Below are positions 52,721-60,262 of a stretch of 64,000 nt of DNA, in pieces. The notes under the pieces are model-generated. The model was not told where the DNA came from. It saw only the letters and a list, made by a program, of their open reading frames with translations, and ran no database searches. How positions within the stretch are numbered: position 1 is the first letter of the stretch; every line of letters begins with the position of its first letter. Origin of the DNA: Pirellulales bacterium (GTDB lineage Bacteria > Planctomycetota > Planctomycetia > Pirellulales > JALHPA01). Made by a program: the position numbers and the translations under genes. The stretch is taken from contig JANRLT010000060.1 in the NCBI GenBank assembly GCA_033762255.1, positions 1 to 64,000 of the forward strand. The letters run 5' to 3'.

Positions 52721-54088
52721 CTACAACCCGATCACCGCGCTGGCCACCAAAAAGTAGATTGTGATCCCCGTCACGTCGACCAGTGTCGCCACAAAGGGGC
52801 TGCTGGCCAGGGCCGGGTCGGCCCCAAAGCGCCGCATGACCAGGGGGAGCATCGACCCGACGATCGTTCCCCACACGCAAATGAGCGACACCGTCACCGC
52901 GATCACGATGCTTAACGTGTAACGGTTGGTGGTGTCCAGAATCGTGTCCCCCACCAAATACCCCCGGATCAGTCCCAGCACGCCCAGCGCTCCCCCCAGG
53001 GCCAGTCCCATGAGCAACTCATGCTTCAGAACCCGCCACCAGGTCCGTGGTTCAATCTCGCCCAGGGCCAGCGCGCGGGTGATCAGGGTTGCCGCTTGGG
53101 AACCGCTGTTTCCCCCCGTGGCTAGGATCAAGGGCAGGAACAGACTTAGCACGATGGACTTTTTCAATATGTCGTCAAAATAGGCCATGACGCTAAATGT
53201 GAGCATGCCGGTCAGGAAGAGGCATGAGAGCCAGGTAAAGCGTTTAAGCCATAACTCTCGAAACGGCGTGTCGAGGTACCCCGCGGCCAGGGGCACCATC
53301 GCCCCCATGCGGTGCGCGTCCTCGGTCGCTTCTTCCACCACAACGTCAATCACATCGTCATGCGTGACAATCCCCACCAAGCGTCCGGAATCATCCACCA
53401 CGGGAATCGCCAAAAAGTCATACCGGGCCATCTTTTGCGCGACGGTCTCTTGATCATCCGTGACCCGGACCGAGACCACGTCGGTTTCCATGATCTCGCT
53501 GACCAATGTGGAGGGTTTGGCCAGGATCAACGTTTTGAGCGAGACAAATCCCAGCAAGTGCCGGTCCGGCCCCAACACGTAAATGTAATAGATCATCTCA
53601 TTGTTGGGGGCCTGCAAGCGCAACCGGGCGATGGCCTCGCCGGCGGTGATTTCGGCAGGGACGCTGGCATACTCGGTCGTCATAAGCGCGCCGGCGCTCG
53701 ATTCGGGAAAGGACAACAGCGTGCGAATATCCTGCCGCTCGGCCTTGGCCACCAACGGCAGCAATTCCTCCACCACGCTTGGTTCCAACCGTTTGAGCAA
53801 ATCCACCCGGTTGTCCGGGGCCATTTCCTCTAACAACGCCGACATATGCCGCCGCCCCCCCTCATGCACCAATTCTTCCTGCTTGCTATTGGAATAATAT
53901 GAAAAAATGTCGGCCTGAACGGCCAGCGGAGCATGGGCAAGAACCCGCCAGACATCCTCCACGGAAAGTCCCTCGGTAAAGTCGGCCACCGTGGCGGGGT
54001 GCAGCTCGTTCGTGACCTCGGTCAAGCCTTGATCATCGTTTTCGGCCAGCATCAGTCGTAATTCGGGAAGCAAAATCGGATTGGCCAT
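52721..54088 (-). CDS. mgtE: MgtE magnesium channel
   Basis: A 455-residue Mg2+ channel with the usual order: MgtE N-domain (about 10-125, with VTNELHPATVADFTEGL and EMAPDNRVDLLKRLEPSV), a CBS pair (about 130-250, LDTPFRELW following), and five membrane helices from about 285. PLILATGGNSGSQAATL near 332 is the pore motif and DPALASSPFVATLVDVTG near 423 holds the conserved Asp of the ion path. Mg2+ binding to the N- and CBS domains is known to gate the channel. ATG at 54088 (MANPILLPEL). A second, shortened paralogue is at 20106-21089. Confidence 0.95.
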   Translation of the reverse strand: MANPILLPELRLMLAENDDQGLTEVTNELHPATVADFTEGLSVEDVWRVLAHAPLAVQADIFSYYSNSKQEELVHEGGRRHMSALLEEMAPDNRVDLLKRLEPSVVEELLPLVAKAERQDIRTLLSFPESSAGALMTTEYASVPAEITAGEAIARLRLQAPNNEMIYYIYVLGPDRHLLGFVSLKTLILAKPSTLVSEIMETDVVSVRVTDDQETVAQKMARYDFLAIPVVDDSGRLVGIVTHDDVIDVVVEEATEDAHRMGAMVPLAAGYLDTPFRELWLKRFTWLSCLFLTGMLTFSVMAYFDDILKKSIVLSLFLPLILATGGNSGSQAATLITRALALGEIEPRTWWRVLKHELLMGLALGGALGVLGLIRGYLVGDTILDTTNRYTLSIVIAVTVSLICVWGTIVGSMLPLVMRRFGADPALASSPFVATLVDVTGITIYFLVASAVIGL

Positions 54089-54335
54089 GCAATAACCAGG
54101 CGGCAAAAAATACGGTCGATTAGGGAATTTATGCAATCTGGTCAAAGTTCGGCGTTACGCCAAGGGGCCAGATAGTATTTTTTGGGGAAATTGGCTTTTT
54201 ACGGGACCAAAGAAGGTGGCTCGTTCGAATCGGTAATTCTTTTCCAACAGCCAACCACTCCACTCAGGCGCGCTACCTTATATAATAGATTTATAAAGGA
54301 TGCCAGAGAAACTTCGTTCATATCGCGGGAATTTT

Positions 54336-56078
54336 ATGCTGCAACCGCACAATCAACCTAGAAAAAATTTCATTCCGGTCCTAACCGGAAGCCTACCCGT
54401 GGCATTAGGGTTGTTTTGGTCGATTAAGTTACTATTGAGTGGTGAACCAAATACATCATCCGGGCGTGAACCCAATTTGCCAACAGAAACATTGGTCACG
54501 CGGGAATCATCCGCTGCTTCTCCATCGAGCCAAACTTTTCCTAAAGCGGCCAGTCAGGTGATTTCCTATGATGTTTCCGCTAAAACCGCGGACACCCGTA
54601 AATTGGAACCACGGTTCACTTCCCCCGCCCAGCGGGGCCTGTGGCTATTGCTAAATAAGGCATTTTTGCCGCCCGATTTTGACCAAGAGACGTTTGACCG
54701 GCTGTGGGAAACCTGGGAGGAACCGCTGCGCGGCCAGGCGGAACGGGCCACTCCTGCCGAGCGGAGGCGATTGGCCTTTGCCCGCTATGGCCTGACGGAA
54801 CGTCCTCCCGAGATGCTCTTTGGCCAAACACCGCATAAGGACGATCAGCCGCTGCCCCTGCAGTATGTAGTGAGCCAGGATGGCCAATGGTCGATGAATT
54901 GTCTGGCGTGCCACCAAGGGACCGTGGCGGGCCAGGTCATTCCCGGCGCGCCGAATAACGCTTACAACATGCAAACTTTATACGAGGATGTGCGCAATAC
55001 AAAATTAAAGTTAGGAAAAAAACTATCGCATATGGACCTGGGTTCGGCGTTTGTCCCTCTTAGCACCAGCCGCGGCACGACCAACGCCGTCATGTTTGGC
55101 GTGGTGCTTTTGAACTATCGCCAACCGGATTTGACCGTGGACAAACTGCGCCCAAGGCCCGCCCTTACCAATCATGACCATGACCCGCCGGCCTGGTGGC
55201 AGCTGCACCGCAAGTCGCACCTCTACATAGACGGCTTTGCCCCCAAGGGGCACCGCGCGCTCATGCAGTTTCTTTTAGTCGAACAAAATGGTCCGGCACA
55301 ATTCACCCAGTGGGAGCGGGATTTTATGGACGTGCTGGCTTGGCTAGAGTCTTTACGCCCGCCAAAATACCCCCAAGCCATCGACCCCGTTTTAGCCACG
55401 AGTGGTGAAAAACTATTTACCCAGCACTGCGCTAAATGCCACGGAACCTATGGGCAAAATCCCCAATGGCCCGCGCGGGAAGTCCCTCAAAAAGTGGTGG
55501 GCACTGATCCCACTCGGCTGTTGGGTCTGACCGCGGGTCAGCGTGCCCATTATGCCTCGAGCTGGTTCGCCGAATTCAAGCATTCTTCCCCTGTGTCTTC
55601 CCCCCCGGTGACAACCTTTGGCGGGGCGGCGCGGGCGCTTTCGGGGCGTCCGCCCGCGGCCAACGTCACCGTTAATCTCACAAAAACCGAACCTCACGGA
55701 TATATTGCCCCGCCGTTGGATGGGGTCTGGGCCTCAGCGCCATATTTTCATAACGGATCCGTTCCGACATTATGGCAAGTTTTGACCCCAGACCAGCGAC
55801 CCGCAATCTGGCAGCGTAAACTGACCACTGAATTAACGACGCCAGCGACGGATTTAAGCAAGCAGGCAACACCACCGGGCACCCCCGTCTATGATTGGCG
55901 GCAGTTGGGCCTTGCGCATGAAGTTCTTGACAGCGTGCCCCCGGATGTGGGTCCCGCGTCTCGACGGGAATTTTACGATACAACGCAAAAAGGCAAATCC
56001 AACGCGGGTCATGATTTTGCCGCGCGACTGAGCGAGCCTGCCCGGCGAGCCTTGCTGGAATACTTAAAGACGTTATAG
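54336..56078 (+). CDS. RoxA/CcP-like dihaem cytochrome c
   Basis: A 580-residue exported protein with two c-type haem motifs, MNCLACHQG (about 187-195) and HCAKCHGTYG (about 364-373). The C-terminal phrase APPLDGVWASAPYFHNGSVPTL near 465 is typical of RoxA-type and CcP-type proteins. It may act as a peroxidase or an oxygenase for a polymer, on the periplasmic or outer side. The N-terminus has a signal anchor (residues about 10-34). ATG 54336 chosen. It stands alone, divergent from MgtE. Confidence 0.87.
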   Translation: MLQPHNQPRKNFIPVLTGSLPVALGLFWSIKLLLSGEPNTSSGREPNLPTETLVTRESSAASPSSQTFPKAASQVISYDVSAKTADTRKLEPRFTSPAQRGLWLLLNKAFLPPDFDQETFDRLWETWEEPLRGQAERATPAERRRLAFARYGLTERPPEMLFGQTPHKDDQPLPLQYVVSQDGQWSMNCLACHQGTVAGQVIPGAPNNAYNMQTLYEDVRNTKLKLGKKLSHMDLGSAFVPLSTSRGTTNAVMFGVVLLNYRQPDLTVDKLRPRPALTNHDHDPPAWWQLHRKSHLYIDGFAPKGHRALMQFLLVEQNGPAQFTQWERDFMDVLAWLESLRPPKYPQAIDPVLATSGEKLFTQHCAKCHGTYGQNPQWPAREVPQKVVGTDPTRLLGLTAGQRAHYASSWFAEFKHSSPVSSPPVTTFGGAARALSGRPPAANVTVNLTKTEPHGYIAPPLDGVWASAPYFHNGSVPTLWQVLTPDQRPAIWQRKLTTELTTPATDLSKQATPPGTPVYDWRQLGLAHEVLDSVPPDVGPASRREFYDTTQKGKSNAGHDFAARLSEPARRALLEYLKTL

Positions 56079-56147
56079 ACGTCCTGAATTATCGCAAATC
56101 AAAGTAGCTTATTGGGTGCCTTGCGTAAGATGCCTGTTTAGCACGAT

Positions 56148-57476
56148 TTATGGCAAGTTGCCTGGCGGTATTTCCACGGCGATCATTCCCGCGAACATGA
56201 GATCGGGATCTCCTCGCTCAGCCAGGGAAGCCGCCAGGGCCGTGATCGTTCGCGGAACAACGCCGCGAAAAAGCTCTTGTTTACCGTGTATGACGCGGAT
56301 TTCCTGATCCAGGTCTTGCATTTGGTCATCGACGTGTACCAAAAGCGATTTGACATTTTTTGTCTCTTCCAGGTTGATTGTCTGGCCGTCGCGCGTGGCG
56401 ATAACCAGGGAATCGCCTTTAACTTGATCCGGAGGCACCGCTAGCCAGTATGAGCGGCGTTGGTTGTGGCCTGTTTGCTGCCAGACCACGCGCTGGGGGC
56501 GGGGATTGCGCGTAAACTTGGCCATCCAAGGGAGGGCCTCCGCATCCTCGCCGTCCATCCAATGTCCTTTTCCTTGGCGAATATTTACAAAGTGCTCATA
56601 CCCACCGGGGTCGGCGGTCCGCATTTCGGCTAGTTTATCGCCATATTCGCGCCCGACGCGGTTGCGGCTGTAGGCGCTGTCCCGCTCTCCCACCTGCAGG
56701 GCAAAGGGAACATTACGGACTGATAACAGCGACACACCGTTGGGATGACCGGCCATCATGGACGCGGCCGCCCAGCGGTCCGCCATGCGAGGGGCTAGCT
56801 GATAGACGCCGTCGCCCCCGGCGGAATAACCGAGGATGAATACCCGATTGGGATCGACATCCGCCAGCACGATAAAATTTTCTATCAAGCGGGCGAACAT
56901 GCGGTCGATGTGCGGCTCGTGCCAGAGATTCCAATTATCGGTGGGGGCGCGGGGAGCCAGGTAAATTCCTTCGTCCAATTTGTAAAGTCGCTTTTGGTTT
57001 TCCCATTGAGCGTCGTTGACTTTTGGTGGAGCTCCTCCGCCGCCGTGCAATGATATCCACAAGCTGCGGCCGGTTGCCGGGGCTTTGCCAAACACGTGAT
57101 AATCATAGGGCATCCGTAAGTCGCCGTCGGTGATCAACTTTTGGGCATGCTCCTGGCGGCGCTCTTGGCGGATACGTTCACGATGGGCTTGCCAGAGCAA
57201 CCCGCGAGCCGTGGCGGCATCGGCCTTGGCCAGGGGAACCGCCGCAAACGGTTGCTCGGCAATTTTTCCTAAAGGAGCGTCGGATTCCTTGAGCCACTGT
57301 TGCAAATTGGCAACCGCCTGGGCGGATTTGGCGTTATCAGGCGGCGCGGCGACACAAGTTTGGCGCGAGTGTAGATAAAGCACCACGAGCGAAAATCCAA
57401 GTATCCGGTACGCAGCTTTGCCAATGATGGAATTACAAGCACGACTACGAAGAGTGTGGTAGAAAGCAAAAATCAT
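56148..57476 (-). CDS. Secreted alpha/beta hydrolase, esterase-like
   Basis: A 442-residue exported protein with a signal peptide near 14-40. Residues about 135-330 form an alpha/beta hydrolase: LWISLHGGGGAPPKVN near 143 as the oxyanion-hole HGGGG, FILGYSAGGDGVYQL near 215 as the nucleophile elbow G-Y-S-A-G, and RQGKGHWMDGEDAEAL near 313 carrying the probable His. The C-terminal 100 residues form a beta-rich appendage (QRRSYWLAVPPDQVKGDSL, SLLVHVDDQMQDLDQEIRV). Carboxylesterase or feruloyl/acetylxylan-type esterase activity is a fair guess; the substrate is unknown. Confidence 0.85.
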   Translation of the reverse strand: MIFAFYHTLRSRACNSIIGKAAYRILGFSLVVLYLHSRQTCVAAPPDNAKSAQAVANLQQWLKESDAPLGKIAEQPFAAVPLAKADAATARGLLWQAHRERIRQERRQEHAQKLITDGDLRMPYDYHVFGKAPATGRSLWISLHGGGGAPPKVNDAQWENQKRLYKLDEGIYLAPRAPTDNWNLWHEPHIDRMFARLIENFIVLADVDPNRVFILGYSAGGDGVYQLAPRMADRWAAASMMAGHPNGVSLLSVRNVPFALQVGERDSAYSRNRVGREYGDKLAEMRTADPGGYEHFVNIRQGKGHWMDGEDAEALPWMAKFTRNPRPQRVVWQQTGHNQRRSYWLAVPPDQVKGDSLVIATRDGQTINLEETKNVKSLLVHVDDQMQDLDQEIRVIHGKQELFRGVVPRTITALAASLAERGDPDLMFAGMIAVEIPPGNLP

Positions 57477-57510
57477 AAGTTACCGCCTGGGACAAAAGTT
57501 GGTAAAGCAA

Positions 57511-57843
57511 TTACGATGAAGCAATCTCTTTGCCTATAAGCGGACGCTGGGCCAAGTGCCGCACGGCATGGATTTCAAGGATCTCATGATTGATGCGGTA
57601 CAGTGCCAGTTGGGTGAGCTTTTAGCCCAAGCCATAATAAATTTCACGAAGCTCAAAGGGATTTTTATGTTTTCAGAAGATACACTACTTTTTTAGGGAT
57701 TGTCAAGCAGTGTATCAATCGCCATTCTGATACCCGTTTAGCCAATTATCGGCAATCTCTAATGAGCCAGATTGTGCCGCATATCACATTACAATTCTCT
57801 TAATTTCCAACTCCGCCTCCGCTGTAAATTTAAGTTTATTCAT
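57511..57843 (-). pseudogene. Decayed RelE/ParE-type toxin gene
   Basis: From the ATG at 57843 one reads MNKLKFTAEAELEIKRIVM then a stop, then in the same frame YAAQSGSLEIADNWLNGYQN, then a frame change to AIDTLLDNP and a stop, then a further change to KNPFELREIYYGLG, an in-frame TAA at 57622-57624, and KLTQLALYRINHEILEIH with VRHLAQRPL, ending TAA at 57511-57513. Joined, this is a full RelE/ParE-like toxin of about 100 residues. Several lesions make it certainly non-functional. It lies three bases after the equally decayed antitoxin. Confidence 0.85.
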
Positions 57844-57846
57844 AAC

Positions 57847-58131
57847 CTACCGCTGGATGATTCCAATTTCTTCCCTTATCCGTCGAAAGACATCATCGGC
57901 ATCATGCAGCTGCCCCGCTGGGCAATCCTCCACGACGCGCTGCACGGCGGCCGCAGTCGTGTCAAACTCCAACTGCACGGCCGCGCTATCGCAGAGGCCA
58001 TTATCCGTGAAAGTGCTGGCGTTCCGCCAGTGCTCAAGTAATTGGTATCAACTTGCCGGGCCGCCAATTGTGGACAAATAATCGCTGGCCAACTGATAGA
58101 AGTTGTTCAAGTCGCTATGTGTGATCAGCGT
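57847..58131 (-). pseudogene. Decayed antitoxin of the same operon
   Basis: After AAGGAGAG, the frame starts with ACG where ATG is expected (58129-58131), gives LITHSDLNNFYQLASDYLST, an in-frame TGA at 58048-58050, then YQLLEHWRNASTFTDNG, a Val/Glu-rich middle and DADDVFRRIREEIGIIQR before TAG at 57847-57849. This is the pattern of the short antitoxins that pair with ParE-type toxins in planctomycetes, like the intact one at 59881-60129. The spacing to the toxin remnant (three bases) supports an ancestral operon. Confidence 0.8.
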
Positions 58132-58311
58132 ATTTGCTCTCCTTGTTAAACAACCCGAATTTTACCGACATTAATTCATTTTATCCAACTTAATTTATAA
58201 AAATGCCCCTCCTGATTGGAAACAATGCCATAAAAAAATTGTCCATTCGACGCTGCGCATGCCTAAAATAAAAAAACTTGAATGGCAAATGTTCGTGATA
58301 AGTTGAGGATT

Positions 58312-58788
58312 CTATCTTAATCCTACAAACTGAATTACCTGCTCAATAATCTTATCCGGCGGCTGTGACAAACCGCGTATGTCCACCCGCACTTGGCGCG
58401 GTCCTTGATCATCGGCCACATTGAGGATCAATTCAGCCTGCTTAACGGCGTTGTTTTCATATTTTATGTTGTACCCATAACCCAGGATCTGTTCCCAGTT
58501 AAAGATATTCCTGCCTCGATAGTCAATCAGTCCCCCGGCGTGCAGTTCCAGCTTTGGCCCGGGGTCCCGCAGCACGCGAATTCCCCGGTAGATAAAGTAC
58601 ACTCCTCCGCCCATAAATGCCAATGCGACCAGCGAAACAAACACCATGGCCAGTTCATCCCTCTGGCGCGCCGCCAGCCAGAAATAAACCAGTAACCCCG
58701 GCGGAACCAAGATCAACAAAATTCCCAGTCCCAAATCGCCGTGGGCGGCGGGCCGGTTAAGCGTGTAAACGTGGGAGTGAGTTTGCAT
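58312..58788 (-). CDS. Two-helix membrane protein with PH-like domain
   Basis: A 158-residue protein with helices at about 20-40 and 50-68, then a soluble segment (KLELHAGGLIDYRGRNIFNW, RVDIRGLSQPPDKIIEQVI) like a bacterial PH domain of DUF6585 or similar type. Function unknown. Standing alone; REP units lie directly upstream. Confidence 0.7.
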   Translation of the reverse strand: MQTHSHVYTLNRPAAHGDLGLGILLILVPPGLLVYFWLAARQRDELAMVFVSLVALAFMGGGVYFIYRGIRVLRDPGPKLELHAGGLIDYRGRNIFNWEQILGYGYNIKYENNAVKQAELILNVADDQGPRQVRVDIRGLSQPPDKIIEQVIQFVGLR

Positions 58789-58794
58789 AAATTC

Positions 58795-58893
58795 TAGCCC
58801 GCCGCGTCAGCCAGGGACTTTCTGTTTTTTTGCATTTTTAGCCCGCCTCGTAAGCGAGGGACATCCCATCAGCCCGCCGCGTCAGCCAGGGAC
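58795..58893 (+). repeat. Three REP units of the RAYT type
   Basis: 24-base units at 58795, 58839 and 58870: YAGCCCGCCKCGTNAGCNAG then GGAC. They match the unit at 51201-51224 (one or two differences), so the RAYT at 51250 may act on them. The third unit is 7 bases after the second, the first 20 bases before. Confidence 0.85.
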
Positions 58894-59004
58894 TCACTTT
58901 AGCAGCTTATGCGTAAATCCCCTGGGTTTGTTACTTGCGACAATATTTCACTGTATTTTTTGCGGGCCAAAGGTCATTTATCATTACGCAGGCATATCTA
59001 GCGA

Positions 59005-59763
59005 TTACGGCCCTTCCCCAAACGTCCGCGTGTACCACTCGTCCGTGGCATAAGTCACCGGTTCCCCGGCAGCCAGGATTTTTCCCCCGCGCATCAGGAT
59101 CAACTGCCGCAGTTCGGGGATAAGCTCTTCAAAATGGTGCGTCACCAGGATTAGCGTCACCCCCTGTTTGGTAAGTTGCCGAACCAAAGCCATAAAATGC
59201 CGCGCGGCCACATAATCCAGCCCCGTCGTTGGCTCGTCCAGGATCAAGGCCACCGGCCGGTGCACCAGCGCGCGGGCGAGCAAGACCCGGCGTAGTTCAC
59301 CGGTGGAGAGCCATTCCAAGGGCTTAGTCGCCAATCGCCCCGCATCCAACCGCGCCAGGGCATCCAGCGCGGCTTGTTCCATTTCGGACGTGACGGCGTT
59401 CCAGCTAAAAAGCTCGCGCGCGGCAAAAAATCCGGTTATCACCGCCTGCGCGCCGGTTAACTGCGCGCTGCCATAGTCGTGTAAAAAGCGAAATTGCAAA
59501 TCGGCCGAGACCAGGCCCAACTGCCGCCGCAGTTCAAAAACATCCCAGCGTTCACGGCCCAGCACGGTCACGGGGGGCGTGTCGCGGTCCTGCCACACGG
59601 GATAATCCTGAAACGTGAGCAGTCGTATCAGCGTGGACTTGCCGCAGCCGTTGGGACCCAGGATCGCCGTGTGCAGGCCTGGCTCAATCGCCAGCGACAC
59701 GCTATCGAGGAGCGTGCAACGATTTTTGACAACAGTCGCGCGGTCGATGTGAACGAGGTTCAT
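59005..59763 (-). CDS. ABC transporter ATP-binding protein
   Basis: A 252-residue ABC ATPase: Walker A GPNGCGKST (36-44), a signature LSTGELRRVLLARAL near 164, Walker B VALILDEPTTGLD near 180, and the switch His LVTHHFEEL near 222. No membrane partner gene lies next to it, and the domain has no extra parts. The type resembles the ModF or YfmR-like cytoplasmic group; it may serve a distant permease. Start ATG 59763 falls inside a ParE-like toxin remnant. Confidence 0.92.
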   Translation of the reverse strand: MNLVHIDRATVVKNRCTLLDSVSLAIEPGLHTAILGPNGCGKSTLIRLLTFQDYPVWQDRDTPPVTVLGRERWDVFELRRQLGLVSADLQFRFLHDYGSAQLTGAQAVITGFFAARELFSWNAVTSEMEQAALDALARLDAGRLATKPLEWLSTGELRRVLLARALVHRPVALILDEPTTGLDYVAARHFMALVRQLTKQGVTLILVTHHFEELIPELRQLILMRGGKILAAGEPVTYATDEWYTRTFGEGP

Positions 59764-59884
59764 GGGGGGGATCCGAATACCATTCTTTTAGCAAGTGCCG
59801 AGAATATGCGGTTTTCAAATACCATTCCGCGCATTGAATCAATTGCTGGCGTGCGAGCAACGTGATTTTTAACTTATAGCTCAT
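59702..59884 (-). pseudogene. Truncated RelE/ParE-type toxin
   Basis: The first 38 or so residues, MSYKLKITLLARQQLIQCAE with WYLKTAYSRHLLKEWYSD, look like the N-terminus of a ParE-type toxin. Then the frame runs into the ABC ATPase gene and gives unrelated sequence. The ATG overlaps the antitoxin stop by four bases (ATGA), as in intact toxin-antitoxin operons. A deletion probably removed the rest and placed the ATPase gene next to it. Confidence 0.75.
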
Positions 59885-60129
59885 GAGCGCTTACTAATAA
59901 ACCCCAATACGGCGAGCATCTCTTGGTCAGCCGTTGCTAGAACTTGTACGCGACCCGCAGCCACATCCGCTCGCCCTCTTTTAATATCGGTAATCGTGGC
60001 TAATCGCTCTTGTTGCTGTAACCAGGCTTGCCAAAGCGATTCCACATCACGTATTTCCCCGGTCCCGGCCAACTCGCGCGTGGCATGTTCATGAAATGCG
60101 TCAAGTTCAAATTTAGTGCGGATTACCAT
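59881..60129 (-). CDS. Antitoxin of a truncated toxin-antitoxin pair
   Basis: An 82-residue protein starting MVIRTKFELDAFHEHATREL, with VESLWQAWLQQQERLATITDIKRG and a short C-terminal tail. This follows the pattern of planctomycete antitoxins that precede ParE-type toxins. It is intact but its toxin is cut short. ATG at 60129 is preferred over the frame from 60189. It may now be a free regulator that could still neutralise related toxins elsewhere. Confidence 0.75.
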   Translation of the reverse strand: MVIRTKFELDAFHEHATRELAGTGEIRDVESLWQAWLQQQERLATITDIKRGRADVAAGRVQVLATADQEMLAVLGFISKRS

Positions 60130-60262
60130 TGCCACGCCAGTGTTTGTTTGTGAATTAAATCTTAGGTCTAACATCTTGGAGAGGGCCAAGTATCGTCAAG
60201 TCAATTGCCTTTTGCAGGCTTGCAAATCGTTGAAAAACTGTGATTTTACTATTATTACCGCA

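Noticed and set aside
57679-57716. Imperfect palindrome GATACAC...GTGTATC and TTGACA box, as an operator/promoter
   Set aside because: It falls inside the decayed toxin gene, where the same bases encode AIDTLLDNP in the ancestral frame; chance structure is more likely.
57772-58081. Plus-strand ORFs of 89 and 74 residues and a minus-strand ORF of 63
   Set aside because: They lie over the antitoxin pseudogene in other frames and have no sensible composition.
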